64,000 bases of DNA from Verrucomicrobium sp. BvORR034 (GCF_000739635.1 NZ_BATQ01000045.1:1-64000); one strand, 5' to 3'. Shown: positions 17,499-26,882, counted from the stretch's first letter. The notes: generated by a model from the letters alone, not told the origin. Program-made: numbers and translations.

Positions 17499-19631
17499 TC
17501 ATTCAGGCGCGGAGGTGAAGACAGTCAGGCTTCTCGCGGGTAGATTGAGTTCCGCACCACTCGTGACGTTCTCTTTGGGTACCCGGTCACAGGTGGTGAG
17601 GCGGAAGGCCCAGTCACTGGGGCCATCTGCGGCGGGGAGCACCATGTTGAGATCTTCATAGTGCCCATTGATCAAGACGAGCACCGTGTTGCTCTTTTGC
17701 GGGGTGCCATCCTCGTTCTTGAGCTGCAGAGCAGACCCGGGCAGAAGCATGCCGAAGCACCGCGTGAATCCCGCCTCCCAGTCCCGGCCTTCCATCTCCC
17801 GGCCTTCCGGATTCCACCAGATGACGTCCTTAGGCAGATCAGGCCCGTGCGACTGTCCGGTGAGGAAGTACTTGCGGGAGAGGACGGCTTCCTCACGGCG
17901 CAGGGCGATGACACTGCGGGTGAAGTCCCGTATCTCGACGGCGTCGCCCTGCCAGTCCCATGAAAGCCAGGTCAACTCATTGTCCTGGCAGTAAGTGTTG
18001 TTGTTGCCCTGCTGGGTGTGCCAGCGTTCATCGCCAGCCACCAGCATGGGGGCACCCTGCGAGAGGAAGAGGGTGGCGATGAAGTTCTTGGCCTGTTGTT
18101 TCCTGAGCGCCTGCACCTCCGGTGCCGCGGGGTCACCTTCATGGCCGCAGTTCCAGCTCTCGTTGTCATTGGCTCCATCCCGGTTCTCCTCGCCATTGCG
18201 CTCGTTGTGCTTGTCATTGTAGCTCACCAGATCCCGCAGGCAGAAGCCGTCGTGGGCGGTGATGAAGTTGATGCTGGCCTGGGGATGGCGACCACTGTGG
18301 TTGTAGAGGTCCGCGCTGCCGCTGAAGCGGAAGGCGGCGTCGTTGGCGACGTCCACCCCTTTCCAGAAACGGCGGATCTGGTCGCGATAGCGGCCGTTCC
18401 ACTCCGACCAGCCCGTGGGGTAGTTGCCCACCTGGTAGCCGCCCATGCCGATGTCCCAGGGTTCGGCGATGAGCTTGACCTGGCTTAGCACGGGATCCTG
18501 ACCGACGGCATCGAAGAAAGAGCCATACTTGTCCCAGCCGTGCGCCTCCCTGGCCAGGGCGCTGGCGAGGTCAAAGCGGAAACCGTCCACATGCATCTCC
18601 GTCACCCAGTAGCGGAGGCTGTCCATCACCAGCCGGAGTCCGGCGGGGTTCATGGTGTTGACGGTGTTGCCGCAGCCGGTGAAGTCCTCGCAATAGCGGG
18701 CGGACGAGGGCGAGAGGCGGTAGTAGGAGGCGTTGTCCATTCCGCGCAGGGAGAGGGTGGGGCCGCGCTGGCTCCCTTCCGCGGTGTGGTTGTACACCAC
18801 GTCGAGAATGACCTCCAGGCCCGCCTGATGCAGCCGCTTTACCATGCCCTTGAACTCACGCATGGCTTCATGCGGGTCTCGTGAGGCCGCATACTCTGGT
18901 TCAAAGGCAAAGAACGACAGCGTGTTGTAACCCCAGTAGTTCGTGCGGCCGTTCTCCAGCAGGAAGGCGTCGTCAAGATGGTGGTGAACTGGCAGCAACT
19001 CCACCGTGGTGATGCCGAGATCCTTCAGGAACCGGATGGCCTGATCTGAGGCCAGTCCGGCGTAGGTGCCGCGAAGGTGCTCGGGGAGGGCGTTCAGGTT
19101 CTTGGTAAAACCTTTCACATGGGCCTCATAGATGACGGTTTCCCTCCAGGGCACGCGCGGTGGCTCATCGCCGCCCCAGTCGAACCGTGTGTCCATCACC
19201 ATGCCCAGCGGGGCCAGATGAGCGGAGTTTTTCCGGTCAATGCTCAAATCCTCCCTGGCCGCCCCCGTACGGTAACCAAAGAGAGAGGGGCCCCAGCGGA
19301 CCAGAGGACGGCCAATGGCCTTCGCATAGGGGTCCAGCAGCACCTTTTGTGGGTTGAACCGATGGCCCTGCTCGGGCTCGTAGGGACCATGCGCGCGGTA
19401 GCCATACACCTGGCCCGCCTTTATCCCTGGGACAAAGCCGTGCCAGACGTGATCCGTGCACTCTGGCAGGAATATGCGGGTCTCCCGTTGGAGCTTGGGT
19501 CCGTCGAAGAGACAGAGTTCCATGCGCGTGGCATGGGCGGAGTATACGGCGAAATTGGTGCCGTCCAGCGCGGCGGTGGCACCGAGAGGGAAGGGGCGTC
19601 CGGGACGGAGGGGGGCTCGAGTAGGGAACAT
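17499..19631 (-). CDS. glgX: Glycogen debranching enzyme GlgX (GH13)
   Basis: 710 residues, the normal length. The N-terminal CBM48-type domain begins PLGATAALDGTNFAVYSAHA. The GH13 barrel follows, with DVVYNHTAEGS (region I), DGFRFDLASALARE (region II with the nucleophile Asp), LIAEPWDIG (region III with the acid/base Glu) and NFITAHDGFCLRDLV (region IV). It removes alpha-1,6 branches from limit dextrins made from glycogen. It is transcribed in the same direction as opgG and malQ but separated by gaps, with an L,D-transpeptidase gene divergently placed. Together with MalQ it completes the breakdown of short branched dextrins. Confidence 0.96.
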   Translation of the reverse strand: MFPTRAPLRPGRPFPLGATAALDGTNFAVYSAHATRMELCLFDGPKLQRETRIFLPECTDHVWHGFVPGIKAGQVYGYRAHGPYEPEQGHRFNPQKVLLDPYAKAIGRPLVRWGPSLFGYRTGAAREDLSIDRKNSAHLAPLGMVMDTRFDWGGDEPPRVPWRETVIYEAHVKGFTKNLNALPEHLRGTYAGLASDQAIRFLKDLGITTVELLPVHHHLDDAFLLENGRTNYWGYNTLSFFAFEPEYAASRDPHEAMREFKGMVKRLHQAGLEVILDVVYNHTAEGSQRGPTLSLRGMDNASYYRLSPSSARYCEDFTGCGNTVNTMNPAGLRLVMDSLRYWVTEMHVDGFRFDLASALAREAHGWDKYGSFFDAVGQDPVLSQVKLIAEPWDIGMGGYQVGNYPTGWSEWNGRYRDQIRRFWKGVDVANDAAFRFSGSADLYNHSGRHPQASINFITAHDGFCLRDLVSYNDKHNERNGEENRDGANDNESWNCGHEGDPAAPEVQALRKQQAKNFIATLFLSQGAPMLVAGDERWHTQQGNNNTYCQDNELTWLSWDWQGDAVEIRDFTRSVIALRREEAVLSRKYFLTGQSHGPDLPKDVIWWNPEGREMEGRDWEAGFTRCFGMLLPGSALQLKNEDGTPQKSNTVLVLINGHYEDLNMVLPAADGPSDWAFRLTTCDRVPKENVTSGAELNLPARSLTVFTSAPE

Positions 19632-19783
19632 AGGGAGTGGTCAGTCAGCAAGGCCTTTCAAAGGGCTATCGAAGCAATCCTGGCGAACGGTTGGAAGAAT
19701 TGGCGGGCAAGAACTTCTTCGCCGCCACGAGTGGGAACTGAGTCCCTTCCAACCGATGCGAGGTGGCGCCGCGATTCGGGGGC

Positions 19784-20767
19784 ATGAAACGACTGACCTG
19801 TATCCTCGTGGCCGGGACGGCGTTCCTTGTCTTCGGTGCCTTGGCTGAATCCGCTGCCCAGGAGCCGGAGTTCAAGTTCACGCCGGAGGTTGAGTCCATG
19901 CTGCGACTGCAGGTTTTTCTGGATCGGGCGGGCTATGGTCCAGGCAAGATCGATGGGAAGGATGGTCAGTTCACGCGGACCGCCCGGGAGATCTATGAGC
20001 GTGTTCATGGCCCCGTGCCTGAGCAGGAGCTCAAGGCGGATGCCGCCACTCCTGATGCTGGTACCGAGGGATCACTGGCTCTGACCAAATATGTGGTGAC
20101 CAAGGCGGATGCGGCGCTCGTGGGAGAGCTCCCGGAGAAGCCGGAAGATCAGGCAGGGCGTGAATGGCTGCCCTATGCGAGTCTCGTGGAGGCGGTGGCC
20201 GAGAAGTTCCATTGCGATGAGAAATTCTTCCGCCAGCTAAACGGTGGCAAGGCCGAAGCTCTGAAGGAAGGCGACGAGGTGTTGGTGCCCAATGTGGAGC
20301 CCTTTGACGTGAATGCGGTGAAGACTGTCGCGCCCGGCCACGCCATGCCCCAGGGGGAGGTGAAGACGCTGGTGAAAATTCTCAGCAGCAACAACATGCT
20401 GGAGGTGGTTCAAGGAGACAAAATTGCGGCGGCATTTCCCGTGACCATTGGATCCACCGAGACCGGTACACCGACAGGGACCTGGACGATCAAAGGCATG
20501 GAGCGATTCCCCAAGTTTCGTCGCGATGAGAAGATGCTCAAGGAAGGTGAGCGCAGTGGCAAGTTTCTCATGATCCCGCCCGGGCCCAACAATGACGTGG
20601 GCGTGATCTGGATTGAGCTGGATCGCAAAGGGCTTGGCATTCACGGGACCAAGCTCCCCGACTCGATCGGCCGGTCGGAGAGCCATGGGTGCATCCGTCT
20701 GGCAAACTGGGACGTCCTCCGCCTCGCAGGCCTGGTTAAGTCCGGGGTGAAGGTGGAAGTGAAGTAG
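19784..20767 (+). CDS. L,D-transpeptidase (YkuD) with peptidoglycan-binding-like N-terminus
   Basis: 327 residues from ATG 19784, which starts a clear signal peptide (MKRLTCILVAGTAFLVFGAL). After it comes a short peptidoglycan-binding-like repeat (LQVFLDRAGYGPGKIDGKDG), a LysM-like middle (residues about 115-180) and a C-terminal YkuD domain with GIHGTKLPDSIGRSESHGC, whose His and Cys are the catalytic pair, followed by IRLANWD. It should form 3-3 crosslinks or attach proteins to peptidoglycan in the periplasm. It is divergent from glgX and convergent with malQ; the stop is followed by a GTTA-repeat stretch. Confidence 0.93.
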   Translation: MKRLTCILVAGTAFLVFGALAESAAQEPEFKFTPEVESMLRLQVFLDRAGYGPGKIDGKDGQFTRTAREIYERVHGPVPEQELKADAATPDAGTEGSLALTKYVVTKADAALVGELPEKPEDQAGREWLPYASLVEAVAEKFHCDEKFFRQLNGGKAEALKEGDEVLVPNVEPFDVNAVKTVAPGHAMPQGEVKTLVKILSSNNMLEVVQGDKIAAAFPVTIGSTETGTPTGTWTIKGMERFPKFRRDEKMLKEGERSGKFLMIPPGPNNDVGVIWIELDRKGLGIHGTKLPDSIGRSESHGCIRLANWDVLRLAGLVKSGVKVEVK

Positions 20768-20772
20768 GAGGC

Positions 20773-20803
20773 GTTGGAAGTTAAGGGTTAAGAGTTAGAT
20801 GTC
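20773..20803. repeat. GTTA short-repeat stretch (site A)
   Basis: Between the convergent L,D-transpeptidase and malQ genes lie successive units GTTGGAA, GTTAAGG, GTTAAGA and GTTAGAT. The same style of repeat is found at three other intergenic sites in the window (32093-32195, 41789-41884 and 47356-47450). Here only one arm is present. Confidence 0.6.
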
Positions 20804-22519
20804 AGCCTTTTCTGGCTGGCGGTGGGTTCGTTGAATCAACTCTCGAACCCGGGCGATGCGCGGGCCGAAGACGGGGTGATGGGCGAAGGCGGAGAGCGGG
20901 TGGTCCAGCCGTTCGTTCCAGGTCTCGGTACCGTAGCTGCCGGGCAGGTTGAATCGTTGGGGTGTGCCGAGAAGGTCGCTGCTCATGAGCACGGTGAGGT
21001 CACACGGTGTTTTGAAGAGAGCCTCCTGAAGGGCGAGGAGGAGGTCATCGTTCAGAGTGTCTGGTGCAGGGGCCGACCATCCGGCGAAGCCCAGCAGATT
21101 CGCAAGATCTTTGGCGGCATCGCCATTGAGATTCGCCCTGGCACCGGCCTGAAGGTTCGGATACAGCGCGGCCAGGGGGGCGTGGTCATGGTTGGCATAG
21201 GAACCCAGGCTGGGGCGCCGGTAGGTGGTGGGAGGCAGGAGGGTGCGTTCCTCGGTGCGCTCCAGTTGGGGGAAGACAAGATTGGCCACCCCCAGATCAT
21301 CCAGCGTGCGGCGCATGTAGTCCGGCATGTTTCCCATGATCTCGGCGATGAGGTACATGTCACCCGCAGCTTCCTTCATCACGGAGATGATCTCGTGGCC
21401 TTGCAACTCGTTCATGCGAGCGCTGACGGGATCTTCATCGGGGCCAGGGACAAAGCGGGGCATTCGTCCTCCGGTACGGCGCAGCACTTCCTCATCGGTT
21501 AACGTCGCGAACTCGGTATGACGGGCTCCGCCACCCCATGGGAACATGTAGGCCCGGAAATAACCTCTCAGGTGATCCAGCCGGCAGATGTGAAAGAACT
21601 GTCTCTCCGAGGCGATGCGCCCGCGGAGCCAGGCGAAGCCGCTGGAGCGGTGATTCTCCCACCGATAGGGTGGGAGCCCCCAGTTCTGGCCCCACCGCTC
21701 GGAGTCCTTGTTGGTGTCAAAATACACGATGGGCCGGGTGCCCATGTTCCAATCCGCGTCGAACAGCTCGGGGCTGGCCCACACATCCACGCTGGATTTC
21801 GAGACGCCAAAGGACATCTCCCCCATGAGCATCACGCCGCAGGCGTCTGCATGGCGGCGGACCTCCTGCCACTGACGCCAGGCCACCCACTGCACATAGG
21901 CGAAGCCCTGGCGCAGCTCGGTGAGATACCGGCGCTCTGGATGGGACTCGAACCAGCCCTCCGCAGCCTCCACGCGGTGGTGCTCGGGCCGCCACTGGGT
22001 CCAGTTCGGATTGCCCTCATACTCCCGGATGAGGAGACGGTACAGGGTGTAAACCGGCAGCCAGTCGGCCGAGTTCCTTTGAAATTCCTCGAACTCGCTC
22101 CAGAGGTCGGGAGTCTCTGCCTGCGCCGCCTTGAACCGGTGAAATGCTGCCAGAAGGATGTGCAGCTTCAGGAGCTGCACCGTGTGGTGTTTCACCGTCC
22201 CTTCACGGAGCTGTGCCAGCCAGGCCCCAGGGGCGAAGTGGGCGAGCACACCTTCAGTCAATCCCGGCACATTGGCTGGAGAGAGGTCCAGCAGAGCCGG
22301 GGAGAGGGCCCGGGAGGAGATGGGGTTGTATGGACTGTGATCGCCAATCGTCTCATGGATGGGCAGGGTCTGCAGCACCGCGAAGCGGTTTTCCTTGCAG
22401 AAAGTCACGGCTTCTTTCATGGCGAGCGTGTCACCGATGCCGAAGTCATTGGCGTGACGGAGGGCGAAGACGGGCACGAGCAGTCCCGCAAGATTCTTGT
22501 TAAAGGTGGGGGCGGACAT
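20795..22519 (-). CDS. malQ: 4-alpha-glucanotransferase (GH77, amylomaltase)
   Basis: 574 residues from ATG 22519. The family signature HSPYNPISSRALSPALLDLS lies near residue 55; the nucleophile Asp is in ICRLDHLRGYF, the acid/base Glu in LIAEIMGNMPDYMRRTL, and NHDHAPLAAL marks the last active-site segment. Length and order match bacterial GH77 enzymes without an N-terminal starch-binding domain. It transfers maltodextrin chains in the cytoplasm and would act on products of the GlgX-type enzyme encoded nearby. Confidence 0.95.
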   Translation of the reverse strand: MSAPTFNKNLAGLLVPVFALRHANDFGIGDTLAMKEAVTFCKENRFAVLQTLPIHETIGDHSPYNPISSRALSPALLDLSPANVPGLTEGVLAHFAPGAWLAQLREGTVKHHTVQLLKLHILLAAFHRFKAAQAETPDLWSEFEEFQRNSADWLPVYTLYRLLIREYEGNPNWTQWRPEHHRVEAAEGWFESHPERRYLTELRQGFAYVQWVAWRQWQEVRRHADACGVMLMGEMSFGVSKSSVDVWASPELFDADWNMGTRPIVYFDTNKDSERWGQNWGLPPYRWENHRSSGFAWLRGRIASERQFFHICRLDHLRGYFRAYMFPWGGGARHTEFATLTDEEVLRRTGGRMPRFVPGPDEDPVSARMNELQGHEIISVMKEAAGDMYLIAEIMGNMPDYMRRTLDDLGVANLVFPQLERTEERTLLPPTTYRRPSLGSYANHDHAPLAALYPNLQAGARANLNGDAAKDLANLLGFAGWSAPAPDTLNDDLLLALQEALFKTPCDLTVLMSSDLLGTPQRFNLPGSYGTETWNERLDHPLSAFAHHPVFGPRIARVRELIQRTHRQPEKADI

Positions 22520-22709
22520 TTCTCGGAAGGTCGGGTTGGCGGCAGGGATGGCCGCCCGCAAATGAAGCTTGGGCAGGCAGCCTGACTAGAGGGTTCGGGT
22601 GGGAGGCCACGTTCGCGCTTTGCCACTCAGTGACACATATCCACCCGCCCCTTTGGAAACAGCCGACCTGGCAGTGGCACCCGAACCCTTTTTAAAATAG
22701 GAGGATCTT

Positions 22710-22949
22710 ATGTCTGCTGCTGCTTGTGAAACCTGCGGGAATGTCTATGACAAGGCCTTCGAAGTCGTCATCGCTGGTGAGAGCCACACCTTTGACAGCT
22801 TCGAATGCGCGATCCATGCGCTAGCGCCCCAGTGCGGCCATTGTGGCTGCCGGATCGTGGGGCATGGGCTTGAGTCGGAGGAAGGCATCTACTGCTGCGC
22901 CCACTGTGCGAAGCACGCGGGTGAGCAGGGACTCAAGGACCGGGTGTGA
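22710..22949 (+). CDS. Small Cys/His-rich metal-binding protein
   Basis: 79 residues with nine Cys (6, 9, 33, 42, 45, 47, 62, 63, 66) and several His. CxxC at 6-9, CxxCxC at 42-47 and CCxxC at 62-66 suggest two zinc-ribbon-like or metallothionein-like clusters. The start is supported by an AGGAGG ribosome site five bases upstream, one of the strongest in the window. Similar small proteins are often listed as prokaryotic metallothionein-like, but the role (metal storage, zinc-dependent interaction) is not known. It stands alone between malQ and a kinase gene. Confidence 0.8.
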   Translation: MSAAACETCGNVYDKAFEVVIAGESHTFDSFECAIHALAPQCGHCGCRIVGHGLESEEGIYCCAHCAKHAGEQGLKDRV

Positions 22950-22979
22950 CATTCGTTGCACTCTTCGCTCCTGCCGGGA

Positions 22980-24122
22980 TCAGGTGCCTGACCGTGCCAA
23001 TGCGGGATCTGCCGACGAGACCATGGCCGCAGGGAGCGGGAAACTCACGGTGGCGCGGGCTCCTCCTTGGGTGGAATTGCCGATGGCGAAAGTGGCGCCA
23101 ATGCGGTCAGCGGTGCGCTTGGCGGCGGCGAGCCCCAGGCCGAGTGCCGGTGAGTGGGACAGGGCGCGACCGCGCAAGTAGGGGCGGAAGGGTTCGTTTA
23201 AATAATCATCCGGGAAGCCTGAGCCGTTGTCCTCCACTTGAAAGAGGACCTGGCAGCTGTTGTGGCTGATGGTTACCAGAATCATGCCGTCCCTCGGTGT
23301 GTGATGGATCGCGTTGGAAAGGAGCGCATCCACAATCTGCCTCACAGCAAAGGGGGAAGCTGCCACGAGAGGTTGCTGCGAAGGGCTGGTAATGCGCATG
23401 TCCACACACTTCCGCTTGGCCGTGAGGTACCAGCGTCCGGCCAGCGTTTCGAGGTTCGAGGTGATTTGTTCCGTGATGGGAGGGGAGTCGTGCATGCCCG
23501 CCTGCTCCTGCGATTGTTTGTGCAGAAAGCGCTCCACGGAGGTGAGCATGGACTCCACCTGGGCATTGGCCTCCATCGCCAGGGACGTCTCACCTGGCCG
23601 GTGCAGCTCGGCGATCTTTTTTGTCAGGAGGGCGATGTGCTGAAGGGGCTGATGCCATTCCTCAGCAATCATCCCCAGGGTGCGGTTGTGCTCCAGCAGG
23701 TGAGCCTCATGACGGCGCCGGGTTTGCACGAGCTGTACGTGGGTGAGCACCCGGGCGAGCAGTTCGGCTTTGTTGAACGGCTTGGCAATGTAGTCCACGC
23801 CTCCCGTTTCAAACCCGCGCACAATGGAGGACTGGTCAGCGCTGCCGGAAAGGAACACCACCGGGACATGGCTCGTGGCCCGGTTGCTCTTGATCTGGCG
23901 GCAGACTTCGAACCCATCCATCTCAGGCATGATCACATCCAGGAGGATGAGGTCAGGGATCTTGGTCGCCAGGCAGTTCAGGGCCTCCCGACCTCCATTG
24001 GCGGTAATGACCTCAAATCCACGATGCGTGAGCAGATTGGTCACCATCTGAAGGTTGCGGACCTGATCATCCACCACCAGTACCAAACCGCTAATCGCCA
24101 CGCCTGAAGACAAAACCTGCAT
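22980..24122 (-). CDS. Response regulator-histidine kinase hybrid with atypical H-box
   Basis: 380 residues, no membrane segment. The N-terminal receiver domain (about 12-130) has VVDDQ, the phospho-Asp in LILLDVIMPEMDG and the Lys in YIAKPFNKAEL. A helical part follows, then HATPase_c (about 240-370) with an N-box in VDALLSNAIHHTP and G-boxes VEDNGSGFPDD and GLGLAAAKR. Where the H-box should lie the sequence reads MIAEEWHQPLQHIALL: a His is present but the usual HExxxPL context is changed to HQPL. It may be a cytoplasmic signalling protein receiving phosphate at the receiver. The gene stands alone, so its partner is unknown. Confidence 0.87.
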   Translation of the reverse strand: MQVLSSGVAISGLVLVVDDQVRNLQMVTNLLTHRGFEVITANGGREALNCLATKIPDLILLDVIMPEMDGFEVCRQIKSNRATSHVPVVFLSGSADQSSIVRGFETGGVDYIAKPFNKAELLARVLTHVQLVQTRRRHEAHLLEHNRTLGMIAEEWHQPLQHIALLTKKIAELHRPGETSLAMEANAQVESMLTSVERFLHKQSQEQAGMHDSPPITEQITSNLETLAGRWYLTAKRKCVDMRITSPSQQPLVAASPFAVRQIVDALLSNAIHHTPRDGMILVTISHNSCQVLFQVEDNGSGFPDDYLNEPFRPYLRGRALSHSPALGLGLAAAKRTADRIGATFAIGNSTQGGARATVSFPLPAAMVSSADPALARSGT

Positions 24123-24303
24123 GATCGTTTATCGCAAAGTGCCCGGTGGGTGATCGTAGGCAAATGAGAGTGCTATTCAGAAACTCCTGAGCCGTTCCTG
24201 AGGGCTACCGGCTGAGGAGTGACAGATTGGACAACAAAGGATGATTCACCCCATGCGACCGGGTTAGTGCCGCGAGCCGATGCCTGAGGGAAGCCCTCAC
24301 CCC

Positions 24304-24501
24304 ATGAATACGAAACCTCCTGTGACCCAAGAAGATCCGCCCCAGCCGGCCAGCGCGGACAAGCTGGAACTGCGCGCCGTGGAAATCGCCAAACGCGACG
24401 GTCGCGAATCCGTGACAAGTCAAGACCGGCAAGAGGCCTACGAAGAAATGAAGGAGACCAGCCAGCCCAATCCTACGGACCAAGACGAAGCGTCCCATTG
24501 A
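24304..24501 (+). CDS. Small hydrophilic hypothetical protein
   Basis: 65 residues from ATG 24304, highly charged, with a central helix ELRAVEIAKRDGRESVTSQD and a Pro-rich start. The family is not recognised; the central helix faintly recalls DUF2934-type small proteins. It is convergent with the next gene and separated by nine bases. It could be a real small gene or a chance frame; base composition is similar to coding DNA. Confidence 0.45.
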   Translation: MNTKPPVTQEDPPQPASADKLELRAVEIAKRDGRESVTSQDRQEAYEEMKETSQPNPTDQDEASH

Positions 24502-24510
24502 GCATGGCTT

Positions 24511-24930
24511 CTACTCGAGCACATCCACGAGCTGCCGGATCGGCACCCCAGTGCTGTAGAACCAGATGATGCCGCGTGAGGCGTGGGGAACGATCTCAAC
24601 ATCCACCTGATCCTGAGCCCATTGGGCACGATGGGCTGGACTGTCCACCCACTCCCGGGCATTCAGCCACTGGTGATAGGAGTGGGATTTGAAGAAGATG
24701 TACGTGGACGTGACGCCATGCTCCACCGCGTAGTTCTGACAATCGGTCAGCGTGTCGATGTGATCCTGCAAGGCGACAATCGGGGTGAAACCTTCATCCT
24801 GGATGGTGTGGAGATGGCTCGCAGCTTCCAGGTCCTCGTATCGCAGGAACAGGATGCCTTCTACAGGCTCTTCACAGATGTCGAGGTAGGAATCAAAGGC
24901 CGCTTTGAACTCGTCAAAATCAGTTTTCAT
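24511..24930 (-). CDS. Hypothetical cytoplasmic protein
   Basis: 139 residues, acidic, no signal peptide or membrane segment. Notable are the segments FDEFKAAFDSYLDICEEP, IFFKSHSYHQWLNAREW and GIIWFYSTGVPIRQLVDVLE, which read like a compact alpha/beta domain. The family is not recognised. It has its own start ATG at 24930 and a coding-like base pattern. It is placed tail to tail with the 65-residue frame and is upstream of a lone ligase OB-fold gene in the same direction. Confidence 0.6.
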   Translation of the reverse strand: MKTDFDEFKAAFDSYLDICEEPVEGILFLRYEDLEAASHLHTIQDEGFTPIVALQDHIDTLTDCQNYAVEHGVTSTYIFFKSHSYHQWLNAREWVDSPAHRAQWAQDQVDVEIVPHASRGIIWFYSTGVPIRQLVDVLE

Positions 24931-25025
24931 GGCTGTGAGGATGAGAATGAGAATACCCCCACTGAATCGGGCGGTGCTCCACCCATGGATGGAGAGAACT
25001 CACCGCCCGATGAGATGGCAGGGTA

Positions 25026-25445
25026 TCAGGCCGTCAGGAAAGGGGCGAAGTCAGGCAGGTCCTGAGTGCCCGCCGGCGTCAGATCCTCCGCCTTTGCCGT
25101 CAGCTTGAGCGAGGGGAAGAGCCAGCGGGGAGCGGTGCCCTTCGGGAAGATGGCGGAGCCAGATTCCAGGTTGTGAAACGGGCAGCGCTTGAGGGGAATC
25201 TCCTCGATCTGTGCCAGGATCTCCGCCTTCTCACGCTCGCTCCAGTTTTTTTGAAGGCAGCCAATGTAGCGCAGTCCCTTGCGCTCCCACACTCCTACGA
25301 GCAGGGCCTTGAAAGTTTTTCCCGAGGGAATGTAGCCGCCGATCCAGACCGGGAGCTGACCTCCTGTGAAGAGGATGGGGAGAGGGGAGCGTTTCGAAGA
25401 TGAGGGCGGCGGCGCGGCAGGGGCGAGGGGGGTGCACAGGGTCAT
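25026..25445 (-). CDS. Stand-alone ATP-dependent DNA ligase OB-fold-like domain
   Basis: 139 residues from ATG 25445 (MTLCTPLAPAA). After a 35-residue Pro/Ser-rich start comes VWIGGYIPSGKTFKALLVGV, then WERKGLRYIGCLQKNWSE, a CPF (KRCPFHNLES) and PRWLFPSLKLTAKAEDLTPAG. These follow the order of the C-terminal OB-fold of LigD-type ATP-dependent ligases (FVVGGYTP, ALLVG, LRYAGKVG, CPF, W.RPELV). The adenylation domain with its KxDG motif is absent from the window. It may be a separate accessory protein or a relic of a split ligase. It is divergent from the glycosyltransferase gene. Confidence 0.62.
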   Translation of the reverse strand: MTLCTPLAPAAPPPSSSKRSPLPILFTGGQLPVWIGGYIPSGKTFKALLVGVWERKGLRYIGCLQKNWSEREKAEILAQIEEIPLKRCPFHNLESGSAIFPKGTAPRWLFPSLKLTAKAEDLTPAGTQDLPDFAPFLTA

Positions 25446-25567
25446 GAATGGGGGTGGGGTTTTCCGAGCTACGGAGGTGCCTCTTCTATTGCGGGTATCA
25501 ACTTGTGCTTGGTAACGGAAAAGCCACGTGACAGGCGGTCTGATGCGATACGCAGATGAGACATCAC

Positions 25568-26842
25568 ATGAATATTTGCATGATGACCAACACCTACCTG
25601 CCCCATGTGGGTGGGGTGGCCCGCTCGGTGAGCACCTTTGCGGAGGAATACAGGAAACAGCGTCACAAGGTGCTGGTGGTGGCACCTACATTTGAGGGGC
25701 GGCCTCCACCGAAGCGGCTGGAGGCGTATGTGGAGCGCGTGGCGGCGATCCAGAACTTCAACGGCAGCGATTTTTCCGTCTGTCTGCCCATGGCGGGAGC
25801 TCTGAATGAGCGTTTGGACACCTTTCAGGCGGACGTCATACATGCCCATCACCCCTTCTTGCTGGGAGCCACGGCTCTGCGGGTGGGGGCCAGCAAGAAC
25901 GTGCCTGTGGTCTTCACCCACCATACGCGGTACGAGGATTACACTCACTACGTCCCATTTGACTCACCGGCCCTCCGCGAAGTGGCGATCAATCTGTCCA
26001 CCCACTTTGCCAACTTGTGCGACGGCGTGATTGCTCCGAGCGAGAGCATTGCCGCAATGATCAAAGAACGCGGGGTGGAGTCGCCGATCAAGGTGGTTCC
26101 CACCGGCATTGACATCAAGGCCTTCTCCTCCGGGGACGGTCGCGGGGTGAGGAAAAAACTCAAGATCCCCGACGATGCCTTTGTGGTAGGTCACCTGGGC
26201 CGTCTCGCAGCAGAAAAGAATCTCAAGTATCTCGCCGACGCGGTGGGGTTGTTTCTTAAGAACACCCCCGGAGCGCGATTCCTCGTGGTAGGCAGTGGCC
26301 CGGCGGAGGAAACGGTGCTGGAGTCACTCACCCGGCAGGGTGTAGCGGATCGTCTCCACCTGGCGGGCAAGTTGACGGGACCCCGTCTGACGGCCGCCTA
26401 TCATGCCATGGACGTGTTTGCCTTTGCCTCCATGAGCGAGACCCAGGGTCTGGTGCTGGCAGAGGCCATGGCCGCAGGACTGCCGGTGGTGGCGCTGGAT
26501 GCGCCGGGCGCCAGGGAGGTCTTGAAAGACGGGGTGAATGGCATTCAGCTCCCTCCGGATGCGAATGCACAGAGCTTTGCCACCGCGATTGCGCGCCTGC
26601 ACGACGACTCCGGCATGCGAGACTCCTGTACCAAGGCTGCGCGGCAGACTGCCAGTGCCTTTTCAAAAGAGCGTTGTGCAGAAATGGCGCTGGATTTCTA
26701 TGCGGAGATCCGACACGGGACGCTGCGTCAACGCCAGGAGATCGAGCAAAGTCCCTGGGGCACCATGGTGGAGCGGCTCGGCGTGGAGTGGCGTCTTATC
26801 ACCGAACGTGCGGATGCCGTGGTCAGCGCGCTGATGGTATAA
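25568..26842 (+). CDS. Glycosyltransferase family 4
   Basis: 424 residues from ATG 25568 (MNICMMTNTYLPHVGGVARS), the N-terminal acceptor-side GT4 motif. The C-terminal Rossmann domain has VGHLGRLAAEKNLKYL, FLVVGSGP and the donor-binding ALSETQG-type segment FASMSETQGLVLAEAMAAG. It transfers a sugar from a nucleotide sugar, probably to a lipid acceptor (SqdX/PimB-like proteins look alike), but the substrate cannot be read. The following gene starts 40 bases downstream in the same direction, so the two are probably co-transcribed. Confidence 0.9.
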   Translation: MNICMMTNTYLPHVGGVARSVSTFAEEYRKQRHKVLVVAPTFEGRPPPKRLEAYVERVAAIQNFNGSDFSVCLPMAGALNERLDTFQADVIHAHHPFLLGATALRVGASKNVPVVFTHHTRYEDYTHYVPFDSPALREVAINLSTHFANLCDGVIAPSESIAAMIKERGVESPIKVVPTGIDIKAFSSGDGRGVRKKLKIPDDAFVVGHLGRLAAEKNLKYLADAVGLFLKNTPGARFLVVGSGPAEETVLESLTRQGVADRLHLAGKLTGPRLTAAYHAMDVFAFASMSETQGLVLAEAMAAGLPVVALDAPGAREVLKDGVNGIQLPPDANAQSFATAIARLHDDSGMRDSCTKAARQTASAFSKERCAEMALDFYAEIRHGTLRQRQEIEQSPWGTMVERLGVEWRLITERADAVVSALMV

Positions 26843-26882
26843 GGAAATGGCGCGTGGAGTTTGAAGAAAAACACTTTTCAAG

